The notes beneath the pieces were generated by a model. That model made no database searches and was not told the DNA's origin. It saw only the letters and a program-made list of their open reading frames with translations. From Bacteroidales bacterium (lineage in GTDB: Bacteria > Bacteroidota > Bacteroidia > Bacteroidales > UBA932), in NCBI GenBank assembly GCA_015060395.1, contig SUYP01000022.1, positions 1 to 48,541 of the forward strand: DNA of 48,541 nt, in the 5' to 3' direction. Position numbers and translations under genes: made by a program. Shown piece after piece: positions 25,372-32,382 of this stretch; positions within the stretch are counted from its first letter, which is position 1; each line of letters begins with the position of its first letter.

Positions 25372-26156
25372 AGTCCGCGGATTATGTTTCTGATATCAGA
25401 CTCGAATTCAGCTGCAAACGTCTCACGCTGAGCCTCATCCTGGATGTTTTCCAGCACCGGAGCTATGAACGAGATCATCTGGAGCACCTTCGCATCCTCG
25501 AGGCTGATGCCGCGCGAACGCATATAGAACTGTTCCTCTTCATTGAGGCGGCCGATGGTGGCTCCGTGCGAGCATTTCACATCGTCTGCATATATCTCCA
25601 GCTGAGGTTTTGTATCGACCTTGGCCTCATCCGACAGAAGGATATTGTGATTCTCCTGATATGCCTCGGTCCTCTGAGCGTCCTGAGCAACTATGATCTT
25701 GCCATAGAAATCCACCCTGGACCTTCCACCTGCAATGCCCTTGAACAGCTGACGCGAATTGCAATGAGGCACATCGTGATGCATATCCACAGCTATCTTC
25801 ACTTTCTCATCACCGCCGCACACGTATGCGCCATATATATTTGCCTCAGCCCCCTCACCGACCAGATGCACATCCAGCTTCACATCACAGCTGACACCCG
25901 GATACACCAGCACCACAATATCCACCTTTGCGTCTCCCTCCACCACAATCTGCTGCGGGATAGTCGTGGTACTTGATTGTGGAGACGACGTGCCACCCCC
26001 GGGGCCCCCGAAAATCTGTTGATTTTTGGGGTGTTGACCGGCTAGAGGGTGCCTGCCGCCAGGCAGGCGGGGGTCGTCGGAACAACAAGTACCACGACCT
26101 CCTAGAACATATATTCTATGCACTTTACTGCACCTAGCTACTATCAAATCTTCCAT
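25368..26156 (-). CDS. sufD: Short SufD Fe-S scaffold subunit with in-frame palindromic insert
   Basis: This 262-residue protein is a SufD of the SufBCD complex, which assembles Fe-S clusters. From about residue 70 it is clearly SufD: VVEGDAKVDIVVLVYPG, LVGEGAEANIYGAY, CNSRQLFKGIAGG, KPQLEIYADDVKCSHGATIG and FYMRSRGI. The N-terminal helical half of long SufD proteins is absent, so it is a short version. Residues about 20-65 (GRGTCCSDDPRLPGGRHPLA and onward) resemble no SufD and are encoded by a palindromic element (25963-26098). Residues 1-19 use codons unlike the rest (TTG, ATA, GTA, AGG, CTA). The start 3 nt after sufC is natural. The insert may be tolerated, cleaved, or damaging. Confidence 0.85.
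   Translation of the reverse strand: MEDLIVARCSKVHRIYVLGGRGTCCSDDPRLPGGRHPLAGQHPKNQQIFGGPGGGTSSPQSSTTTIPQQIVVEGDAKVDIVVLVYPGVSCDVKLDVHLVGEGAEANIYGAYVCGGDEKVKIAVDMHHDVPHCNSRQLFKGIAGGRSRVDFYGKIIVAQDAQRTEAYQENHNILLSDEAKVDTKPQLEIYADDVKCSHGATIGRLNEEEQFYMRSRGISLEDAKVLQMISFIAPVLENIQDEAQRETFAAEFESDIRNIIRGL
25963..26098. mobile_element. 136-bp palindromic (MITE/REP-like) element inside sufD
   Basis: Perfect 13-bp terminal inverted repeats GTCGTGGTACTTG (25963-25975) and CAAGTACCACGAC (26086-26098) bound the element; imperfect similarity extends inward to about 27 bp. Inside are GCCTGCC/GGCAGGC (26051-26068), an 11-bp stem CCCCGAAAATC/GATTTTTGGGG with one G-T pair (26006-26031), and a C5-G4-C5 run (25996-26009). 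Base composition is much more GC-rich than the flanks. No clear target duplication is seen. It contains no stop codon in the sufD frame, so it is translated. Confidence 0.75.
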
Positions 26157-26159
26157 ATC

Positions 26160-26906
26160 CTACAGATTATCGTAACCCTTCTCTTCGATCTCGGCAACAA
26201 GCTCCTTGCCGGCAGTCTTCACTATCTTTCCATCCTTCAGGACGTGCACCACATCTGGAACAATATAGTCCAGAAGTCTCTGATAGTGAGTGATCACAAT
26301 CGCCGCCTTCTCGGGAGTATGCAGGGCATTCACACCGTTTGCAACGATACGGAGAGCATCCACATCAAGTCCGCTGTCGGTCTCGTCAAGAATGGCGAGA
26401 GTCGGATCAAGCATAGCCATCTGGAATATCTCATTGCGTTTCTTCTCACCGCCCGAGAAGCCCACATTCACCTCTCTCTTGGCAAACTCAGGCTTCATCT
26501 GAACGAAAGCCATCTTCTCGCGCAGCAGTTTCAGGAAATCCCCGGCCTTGAGAGGCTCCAGCCCCTTTCCGGCGCGATGCGCGTTCACAGCTGTCTTCAT
26601 AAAATTGGTAATCGTGACACCAGGTATCTCCACCGGATACTGGAACGAAAGGAATATTCCTGCCCAGGCACGCTCCTCGGGCGACATTGCCAGAAGGTCC
26701 TGCCCCATAAATTCGATTGTGCCGGCAGTAACAGTGAACTGAGGCTTTCCTGCAAGAACAGCTGACAGTGTGCTCTTTCCGGCACCGTTCGGGCCCATAA
26801 CCGCGTGTATCTCACCCTTGCGGATAGTAAGGTCCACACCTTTGAGGATCTCCTTATCCTCAACAGAAGCCCTCAGGCCCTCGATCTTCAATAATATATC
26901 GCTCAT
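26160..26906 (-). CDS. sufC: Fe-S assembly ATPase SufC
   Basis: This 248-residue ABC-type ATPase powers the SufBCD scaffold. It shows Walker [10 protein letters not shown] (38-46), the SufC-typical PVEIPGV after the Q-loop, an ABC signature [13 protein letters not shown], Walker [17 protein letters not shown] and the switch [11 protein letters not shown]. Length is normal. The ATG at 26906 is two bases past the pnuC stop (26908), and sufD follows after 3 nt. A second ATG nine nt upstream is less likely because it lies inside pnuC. It is the middle gene of the sufB-pnuC-sufC-sufD-ispE operon. Confidence 0.95.
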   Translation of the reverse strand: MSDILLKIEGLRASVEDKEILKGVDLTIRKGEIHAVMGPNGAGKSTLSAVLAGKPQFTVTAGTIEFMGQDLLAMSPEERAWAGIFLSFQYPVEIPGVTITNFMKTAVNAHRAGKGLEPLKAGDFLKLLREKMAFVQMKPEFAKREVNVGFSGGEKKRNEIFQMAMLDPTLAILDETDSGLDVDALRIVANGVNALHTPEKAAIVITHYQRLLDYIVPDVVHVLKDGKIVKTAGKELVAEIEEKGYDNL

Positions 26907-26907
26907 A

Positions 26908-27564
26908 TTATGCATTTTTTCTATACAATTTATACCACGTGAACAAAGACCATATACCGTTGACCAGATACAGGCAGCTGACGATCGGCATAAAGACCAG
27001 TCCGGCCTTAAGATAAAGCGTCAGATTGGCTATGTTCACAAACAGCCAGGCTATCCAGCAGTCCCATTTCTTCAATGCCGACAATGTCTGCGCCGTAAGT
27101 ATCAGCACCGTAACGCAGCAGTCAAGGTACGGCAGCGGATTGGCAGGGAAATATCCCACGAACCACCTCGTTCCCATCATACTCATAAGCCAGCCCCAGA
27201 GAAGCGCCAGCACCAGTACCAAGGCCACAATAAGTCCCCTCTGAGGCCAGGTCAGCATCGACACCTTCAGTTCACCCTCCTTCTGCGAACTCTCCTCGCT
27301 CTTCTTCGGATGGCTCCAGCGGTACTGTCCCATTATGTTTATACCCAGCGAAATAGGCTGCAATATCAGATTGGCATACAGATTCTTCTGCCAGAACATA
27401 AAGAACAGCAGGGCCGTATATATATAGCCCACATAAAAATTCTTCCTGCTGTTCCTTCCCGCCAGAAACACAGTCGTCAGGCCGAACACCGCCGACAGCA
27501 GATCTATCAGCAGAACCGGCTTTCCGCCCATCTCAAACAGTACTATATTCCAGAATTCCATCAT
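26908..27564 (-). CDS. pnuC: PnuC-type nicotinamide riboside transporter
   Basis: This 218-residue membrane protein has about seven hydrophobic helices. It carries the PnuC pattern of tryptophan-rich helices: [29 protein letters not shown] and a closing [14 protein letters not shown]. PnuC proteins let nicotinamide riboside (or thiamin in the PnuT branch) diffuse in, trapped by a kinase; none is nearby. Its ATG overlaps the sufB stop by 4 nt and it ends two bases before sufC, so it is fully embedded in the Fe-S operon, an unusual place. Confidence 0.88.
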   Translation of the reverse strand: MMEFWNIVLFEMGGKPVLLIDLLSAVFGLTTVFLAGRNSRKNFYVGYIYTALLFFMFWQKNLYANLILQPISLGINIMGQYRWSHPKKSEESSQKEGELKVSMLTWPQRGLIVALVLVLALLWGWLMSMMGTRWFVGYFPANPLPYLDCCVTVLILTAQTLSALKKWDCWIAWLFVNIANLTLYLKAGLVFMPIVSCLYLVNGIWSLFTWYKLYRKNA

Positions 27565-28994
27565 CCTACAGATCCCTCCAGACTTACCTGCAGAAGCTTC
27601 TGAGCCTCAACAGCAAACTCCATCGGCAGCTTCGACAGCACCTCCCGGGCATATCCGTTCACGATAAGTCCCACAGCTTCCTCTGGTCCTATACCTCTCT
27701 GATTGCAGTAGAAGAGCTGGTCCTCACTTATCTTCGAAGTCGTTGCCTCGTGCTCCACCACAGCCGTCTTGTTGGCATTTTCAATATATGGGAAAGTATG
27801 CGCACCGCACCTGTCGCCTATCAGAAGGCTGTCGCACTGTGAATAATTACGCGCATTGTCCGCTCCCGGAAGCATCTTCACCAGACCGCGGTAGCTGTTC
27901 TGACTGCGGCCTGCCGATATACCCTTGCTGATGATACGGCTACGGGTATTGCGGCCTATATGTATCATCTTGGTTCCTGTATCCGCCTGCTGGTAATTGT
28001 TTGTCACTGCCACCGAATAGAACTCCGACGACGAATTATCTCCCTTGAGTATGGTCGATGGATATTTCCAGGTTATCGCCGAACCGGTCTCCACCTGTGT
28101 CCACGAAAGATGACTTCCGGAGCCCTTGCATATTCCCCTCTTGGTCACAAAGTTATATATACCTCCGCGTCCCTCCTTGTCACCCGGATACCAGTTCTGC
28201 ACCGTCGAATATTTCACCTCCGCATCCTTCTCCACAATGATCTCCACCACAGCGGCGTGAAGCTGGTTCTCATCACGCATCGGAGCGGTACAGCCCTCCA
28301 TATAGCTCACATACGAGCCCTCATCAGCCACGATCAGAGTCCTTTCGAACTGGCCGGTTCCAGCCGCATTTATACGGAAATAGCTGGAAAGTTCCATCGG
28401 ACAGCGTACCCCTTTCGGAATATATACGAAAGAGCCGTCACTGAACACAGCTGAATTCAAAGCCGCATAGAAATTGTCACCCACAGGCACCACAGAAGCC
28501 AGATACTTTCTCACCAGATCAGGATGCTCCTTCACCGCCTCAGAGAACGAACAGAATATTATACCCTTCTCCGCCAGAGCCGCACGGAACGTCGTAGTCA
28601 CTGATACTGAATCAAATACAGCATCCACAGCAACGCCTGCCAAAGCCGCCCTCTCGTGAAGAGGAATTCCCAGCTTATCGAAGGTCTTCTCCAGCTCCGG
28701 ATCTATCTCCTTCGGACGGTCAGCATCCTTCTTCGGAGCCGCATAATAGATTATATCCTGAAAATCTATCTCAGGAATGTCGAGATGCGCCCATTTCGGC
28801 AAAGGCATCTTCTGCCAGCGGCGGAATGCCTCCAGACGGAACTCAAGCATCCACTCCGGCTCATCCTTCTTTGCCGATATCAGGCGTATTATATCTTCAT
28901 TGAGACCTTTCGGTATGAACTCCTGCTCTACATCCGTAACAAAGCCGTGTTCATATTCCTTGTCCGCAATGCTGTCCAATATTTCCTTGCTCAT
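27561..28994 (-). CDS. sufB: Fe-S scaffold subunit SufB
   Basis: This 477-residue protein is the SufB scaffold subunit that holds the nascent Fe-S cluster with SufC and SufD. Typical segments are visible: the N-terminal helical part, [74 protein letters not shown] and [18 protein letters not shown] with the conserved cysteine. The C-terminal [21 protein letters not shown] is also typical. Length is normal. It is the first gene of the operon and has a -7 box with a dyad just downstream (29053-29085). SufS, SufE and SufU are not seen in the window. Confidence 0.96.
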   Translation of the reverse strand: MSKEILDSIADKEYEHGFVTDVEQEFIPKGLNEDIIRLISAKKDEPEWMLEFRLEAFRRWQKMPLPKWAHLDIPEIDFQDIIYYAAPKKDADRPKEIDPELEKTFDKLGIPLHERAALAGVAVDAVFDSVSVTTTFRAALAEKGIIFCSFSEAVKEHPDLVRKYLASVVPVGDNFYAALNSAVFSDGSFVYIPKGVRCPMELSSYFRINAAGTGQFERTLIVADEGSYVSYMEGCTAPMRDENQLHAAVVEIIVEKDAEVKYSTVQNWYPGDKEGRGGIYNFVTKRGICKGSGSHLSWTQVETGSAITWKYPSTILKGDNSSSEFYSVAVTNNYQQADTGTKMIHIGRNTRSRIISKGISAGRSQNSYRGLVKMLPGADNARNYSQCDSLLIGDRCGAHTFPYIENANKTAVVEHEATTSKISEDQLFYCNQRGIGPEEAVGLIVNGYAREVLSKLPMEFAVEAQKLLQVSLEGSVG

Positions 28995-29052
28995 ATTCTT
29001 TATATAGGTCCCTCGCCAATACTCGGGATAAAAAAACGCTATCCTGCAATGC

Positions 29053-29072
29053 TCAGACCAACAGATGTCTGA
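29053..29072. promoter_or_regulatory. Possible operator dyad of the suf operon
   Basis: TCAGAC (29053-29058) and GTCTGA (29067-29072) are perfect inverted repeats eight bases apart. They fall right after the -7 box on the minus strand, i.e. at about +5 to +25. A repressor bound here would block transcription. The factor is unknown; an iron- or redox-responsive one would make sense. Confidence 0.4.
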
Positions 29073-29077
29073 ACCTG

Positions 29078-29085
29078 CAAAGATA
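29078..29085 (-). promoter_or_regulatory. -7 element of the suf operon
   Basis: TATCTTTG on the minus strand, 83 nt upstream of the sufB ATG. The -33 region reads TTTA rather than TTTG and is too close, so the upstream box is weak. Confidence 0.5.
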
Positions 29086-29127
29086 GCAGTTTTTATTCAT
29101 TATAAACAGTTTCTTACCTTTTCATAT

Positions 29128-29985
29128 CTATTCATTGTTGAATACTACAGGTACGGTCATTCTCACATCCCTCTTCTCTCCCTTGTGCTCTCCAGGCACC
29201 CAGCGAGGAGATCCGCTTACAGCTTTCACTGCCGCATCATTGAGGACAGGGTTAGAGCCGAACAATGCGTGGACATCACCAACAGAGCCATCCTTCATAA
29301 CCGTAAACTCTACGATAACCATCCTTGAGACATCTCCAAGTGACAGAGACTCAGGATATTCCACCTTGGAATTTACCCAAAGGGCGAAATCATTGACTCC
29401 TCCTCCCTGGAATCTAGGACTTATCAGACCCGCCTTTTCTCTCAGATGAATGTTCCTTTCTTCCCATATAAGCTCAAGCTCCTTGAGGAAATCCTCCTGC
29501 TTTCTTTTGAAATCCATACGAGGATATTCCGGCTTCGGACAGGCCGCCAGAGAAGCCTCATCCTTGATGTCAGCAATCCTTCCCTTAAGCTTGCCCTTCC
29601 TGTATTTACCGACAAAGACAGTTCCGTTCGACCGGTAGAGAGTGTCAAGACCGTGATACTTTCCGTTCTTGTATTGTCCGGACATCACAATTCCGTTATC
29701 CCTATAAATACGTCCGTTGCCCGTAGCCTTGCCTTTCCGGAAATCCCCCCAATAGACTTCACCGTTAGGCTTGTAGCATACACACTTACCTTCAGCCTTG
29801 CCGTTGCTGAAGGTGCCGATTATGAGTCCGTCCTTGTAGGAATACAGGATTCCCTCTCCCGCTGGCCACTGACCGTCATAGCGGTCATATTGATACTGGG
29901 TCGCATTGCGCTGATCCTGCGCAAAAAGAGACACTGACGACAGCATCGCCACCACCAATGTCAAAAGAATGAACCTGGTTTTCAT
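29128..29985 (-). CDS. MORN-repeat protein with TonB C-terminal domain
   Basis: This 285-residue protein has a signal peptide (MKTRFILLTLVVAMLSSVSLFA). Four to five MORN repeats follow (about 35-135), each of the type YxGxFxNGKxxGxGxxY, such as IIGTFSNGKAEGKCVCY, YWGDFRKGKATGNGRIY and MSGQYKNGKYHGLDTLY. A TonB C-terminal fold follows (about 180-285), with MVIVEFTVMKDGSVGDVHAL and AAVKAVSGSPRWVPGEHKG. MORN repeats often bind membranes or partner proteins; the TonB domain normally contacts receptors but here lacks a long anchor. The start at 29985 is set by the signal peptide; an ATG four codons upstream is possible. Confidence 0.85.
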   Translation of the reverse strand: MKTRFILLTLVVAMLSSVSLFAQDQRNATQYQYDRYDGQWPAGEGILYSYKDGLIIGTFSNGKAEGKCVCYKPNGEVYWGDFRKGKATGNGRIYRDNGIVMSGQYKNGKYHGLDTLYRSNGTVFVGKYRKGKLKGRIADIKDEASLAACPKPEYPRMDFKRKQEDFLKELELIWEERNIHLREKAGLISPRFQGGGVNDFALWVNSKVEYPESLSLGDVSRMVIVEFTVMKDGSVGDVHALFGSNPVLNDAAVKAVSGSPRWVPGEHKGEKRDVRMTVPVVFNNE

Positions 29986-30030
29986 AGCATTGGTCATTAG
30001 AATTTCACGAGCTGCAGAAGCAACTCCTTA

Positions 30031-30038
30031 CAAATATA
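30031..30038 (-). promoter_or_regulatory. -7 element of the MORN/TonB gene
   Basis: TATATTTG on the minus strand, about 45 nt upstream of the ATG at 29985. No clear TTTG lies at the right distance. Confidence 0.45.
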
Positions 30039-30079
30039 ATGATTTTAAGAGAATACGCATAATTCCCATCCAAATATTT

Positions 30080-30126
30080 TTGAAAGCACAGCACACGATA
30101 TCTCCGTGCTTTCAAGCATTTTTTGA
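30080..30126 (+). terminator. Unassigned hairpin with T-run
   Basis: TTGAAAGCAC (30080-30089) pairs with GTGCTTTCAA (30106-30115); on the plus strand GCATTTTTT follows. It looks like an intrinsic terminator for plus-strand transcription, yet no plus-strand gene lies before it. The interval 29998-30266 otherwise contains only the MORN gene promoter and the tRNA promoter. Confidence 0.5.
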
Positions 30127-30208
30127 TCACTGCAAGCACGAAAATCTCTCTTTTTGTTCTTATAATAATGCGTCATCAACATATTTTTGTAAAAATTTCA
30201 TCAAAAAG

Positions 30209-30239
30209 TTTGGAAGTTTAAAAAATATGCGTACCTTTG
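30209..30239 (+). promoter_or_regulatory. Promoter of tRNA-Gly
   Basis: TTTG (30209-30212), 19 nt, TACCTTTG (30232-30239): a full consensus match. The tRNA 5' end is 27 nt beyond the box. Confidence 0.85.
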
Positions 30240-30266
30240 CAATCCCAAACGAAAAGAATGGGATAT

Positions 30267-30342
30267 GCGGAAATAGCTCAGTTGGTAGAGCATAACCTTG
30301 CCAAGGTTAGGGTCGCGAGTTCGAGTCTCGTTTTCCGCTCCA
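30267..30342 (+). tRNA. tRNA-Gly (anticodon GCC)
   Basis: A 76-nt cloverleaf. The acceptor stem GCGGAAA (30267-30273) pairs with TTTCCGC (30332-30338), followed by T and an encoded CCA. The D arm reads GCTCAGTTGGTAGAGC. The anticodon stem TAACC/GGTTA encloses loop TTGCCAA, giving GCC, which reads GGC and GGU glycine codons. The T arm reads GCGAGTTCGAGTCTCGT, with the TTCGAGT loop. It has its own consensus promoter and a hairpin just downstream. Confidence 0.97.
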
Positions 30343-30347
30343 AAAGA

Positions 30348-30374
30348 GTCAGCAGAAATGCTGACTTAAATTTT
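30348..30374 (+). terminator. Hairpin after tRNA-Gly
   Basis: GTCAGCA and TGCTGAC form a perfect 7-bp stem capped by GAAA (30348-30365), followed by TTAAATTTT. It is a plausible terminator or processing site 5 nt past the CCA end. Confidence 0.65.
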
Positions 30375-30399
30375 GGCCAGCGATGAAATCGCTGAGCCA
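30374..30399 (+). other. Second hairpin downstream of tRNA-Gly
   Basis: TGGC-CAGCGAT, loop GAA, ATCGCTG-A-GCCA: an 11-bp stem with a single bulged A. It follows the first hairpin directly. With the third structure at 30443-30467 it makes a compact structured trailer of unknown use. Confidence 0.45.
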
Positions 30400-30442
30400 T
30401 AACAAAGAAATCACCCGACGGGGTTCTATTATATGCAGTCGT

Positions 30443-30467
30443 CCTTGTGCACAAGGCGGCTTTTTTC
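30443..30467 (+). terminator. Palindrome plus T-run before the mannan locus
   Basis: CCTTGTGCACAAGG (30443-30456) is a perfect 14-bp palindrome followed by CGGC and six or more T residues on the plus strand. It lies 31 bases past the stop of the convergent GH5 gene (minus strand) and may stop plus-strand transcription from the tRNA. Confidence 0.5.
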
Positions 30468-30486
30468 TTTTATGGCTGCCGAGGTC

Positions 30487-32124
30487 TCAACCGATCACAA
30501 CCTCCATCTCGCAGCCCCAGAATACGGAAGGAGTGCAGCTTACTATGGTACCGTCGTTTCTGATCAGGGATACTTTTTCAAGAAGAACGGAATAACCGCC
30601 CTCCTGCAGGCACTGGAGAGTGACCCTGCTTGCCTTGGAACCGAGAACAGATCTGTCGAAGGTAACTGATGCGGAAGCTTCGGAAAATCCGGTATATTGT
30701 TCCTTGCCATCCTCTTCACCATAAACCTTGACGTGAAGATATCCCTTCGACGGAGCCTCCGAAAGTTCGAAGGCAATCCCTTGATAATCATCAAGATTCA
30801 CCGAAGAAGAAGTGAGATTAAGCTCAGACCAGAGCTGGTTGTAAGTCACCTTGTAAGAGACATTGAAATCTTCGATAACAGGTATCATCGGGTCAAATCC
30901 GTCTCCGTGATAGCCTTTGACAATGGCCTCGGCTATTTCAGGAGAACTGAAGCAAGGAATCGACCTGCACATACCGTCGGATATGCTCATCCAATGGAAA
31001 GTGCCGATGCCGCGCCGTTTGCATTCGCTCACGAACCAGCGGGCATAATTGCAATAATCATCCAAAGACGGATTCTCGCTGAACGTGCCCCACTCTCCGA
31101 CTATGACAGGACCGCCGAGCGGCACCAGATATGTTTCGAGGTCATCCATCATCCTGGTCATTTCCCTCTCCATAGCCGCCAGATCATCGATGTCCGGATA
31201 AGAATGGACCTGAAAAAGAATATGGTCATCCACCTTGTCCGAAGGCATCTTCATATACTTTATCGGATCCTGAAGATGAGGATTCCAGCTGCCGGCTCCA
31301 CTGCAGGCACCGTATGTATTCACGATGAGGTTTCTGACAGCGTTATTCCCTCCGGTGGCACGCACGACATCGACAAAGCTCTGCGCATAGTCATTGATGG
31401 CCTTATATGCCTCGGCCGCCATTGAAGCATCGTAGCCTACTCCAAATGAGGCAAAACACCACGACCGGGCCTCATCAAGCATCTCATTGAAAGATTCGAA
31501 AAGAAGACGCTGGTCGTAGTTTTTGAATCTTTCTGCTATCTGCCTCCACAAGCTCTCATATCTCAGCCTTTCTCTTGCATAGCCCTCTGCAGATGCCACC
31601 AGCCAGGCCAGTTCCTCGTCTGCACCGGTATCGTGATGGACATTGATTATGCAGTACATTCCGGCATTCAAGACATAATCCACGACCTCTTGCACACGGT
31701 TCATCCACTCATCATAGACCTTCCCGTCCGCATCCGTATGCACGCCCCAGGACACCGGCACACGGATGGCTCCGAATCCGGCATCCCTCATCATCGTCAT
31801 CAGCTCCGGCTTGGTAACAGCCTGCCCCCACCCGGTCTCCCAGGCTTTCCAGTCGCGCCCGTCGGTATTTCCGGACCACAAGGTTTCAAGCGTATTGCCC
31901 AGATTCCATCCTACACCCATATTGGCGACAGCTTCATACGAAGATTCAAACGCAGGAAGCGGTTCGGGCTCCGGGTCCGGCTCGGGATCAGGTTCCTGGT
32001 CCGGCTTCTGGTCCGGTGCGGGTGTCTCCACATCAGGGGTCCTATCATCTTCAGGCGGCAGCTCCTGAGGAGTACAGGCCAACACTCCGATGGTCAGAAA
32101 CAGGAATGCAAATATTTTACGCAT
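30487..32124 (-). CDS. GH5 family endo-glycanase lipoprotein
   Basis: This 545-residue lipoprotein (MRKIFAFLFLTIGVLAC) has a proline/acidic tether (PDQEPDPEPDPEPEP, about 41-55). A GH5 barrel follows (about 65-400), with GVGWNLGNTLE, IRVPVSW, INVHHD, acid/base E214 in FESFNE and nucleophile E344 in VGEWG. The C-terminal beta-sandwich (about 410-545) looks like a carbohydrate-binding module. The barrel resembles subfamily 4-type endoglucanases or mannanases, but the subfamily is not certain. The stiff tether suggests display on the cell surface. It is the last gene of the mannan locus and is separated from GH94 by 258 bases with a hairpin. ATGs slightly upstream of 32124 are possible starts. 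Confidence 0.88.
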   Translation of the reverse strand: MRKIFAFLFLTIGVLACTPQELPPEDDRTPDVETPAPDQKPDQEPDPEPDPEPEPLPAFESSYEAVANMGVGWNLGNTLETLWSGNTDGRDWKAWETGWGQAVTKPELMTMMRDAGFGAIRVPVSWGVHTDADGKVYDEWMNRVQEVVDYVLNAGMYCIINVHHDTGADEELAWLVASAEGYARERLRYESLWRQIAERFKNYDQRLLFESFNEMLDEARSWCFASFGVGYDASMAAEAYKAINDYAQSFVDVVRATGGNNAVRNLIVNTYGACSGAGSWNPHLQDPIKYMKMPSDKVDDHILFQVHSYPDIDDLAAMEREMTRMMDDLETYLVPLGGPVIVGEWGTFSENPSLDDYCNYARWFVSECKRRGIGTFHWMSISDGMCRSIPCFSSPEIAEAIVKGYHGDGFDPMIPVIEDFNVSYKVTYNQLWSELNLTSSSVNLDDYQGIAFELSEAPSKGYLHVKVYGEEDGKEQYTGFSEASASVTFDRSVLGSKASRVTLQCLQEGGYSVLLEKVSLIRNDGTIVSCTPSVFWGCEMEVVIG

Positions 32125-32274
32125 ATACATTACAATCATAGTCAATGCCCTTGTCATCTCTGTCGAAAAATCTTCCCAACCCCCAAATTTACTAAAAATC
32201 ACTGAATCCTGTATATCTCAGCGGCCACACTTGAAATGACGATGACGCATATAGTGTTAACTGTCAGCACATTA

Positions 32275-32332
32275 CGCAAGATGCCTGCTACATATATACA
32301 GCAGGCATCTTGCGCAACACTCTGATTATCAG
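32275..32332. repeat. PUL intergenic hairpin element, copy 1
   Basis: CGCAAGATGCCTGCT (32275-32289) and AGCAGGCATCTTGCG (32300-32314) form a perfect 15-bp stem. CTGATTATCAG (32322-32332), itself nearly palindromic, follows. A related copy lies at 34902-34953. It sits between the GH94 stop (32383) and the GH5 start on the minus strand. Apart from a CTTGAAATGACGATGACG scrap at 32231-32248, I see nothing else in 32125-32382. Confidence 0.7.
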
Positions 32333-32382
32333 AGAGATATCTGCCATCCTCCGGACGGTAATCAAGGGCACTTTCAGTTATA

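Noticed and set aside
24733..25431. Plus-strand frame of more than 200 codons opposite ispE
   Set aside because: It lies opposite well-supported ispE and sufD and has unlikely amino acid composition.
25963..26098. Complete insertion sequence within sufD
   Set aside because: At 136 bp it has no room for a transposase; only a non-autonomous palindromic element fits.
29986..29997. Start of the MORN protein four codons upstream
   Set aside because: The ATG at 29985 gives the better signal peptide; neither has a clear ribosome binding site, so the choice stays open but the shorter form is preferred.
31970..32010. Minisatellite-like GGTCCGG/CTCGGG run
   Set aside because: It encodes the PDPEPDPEP tether of the GH5 lipoprotein in frame, a common linker type.
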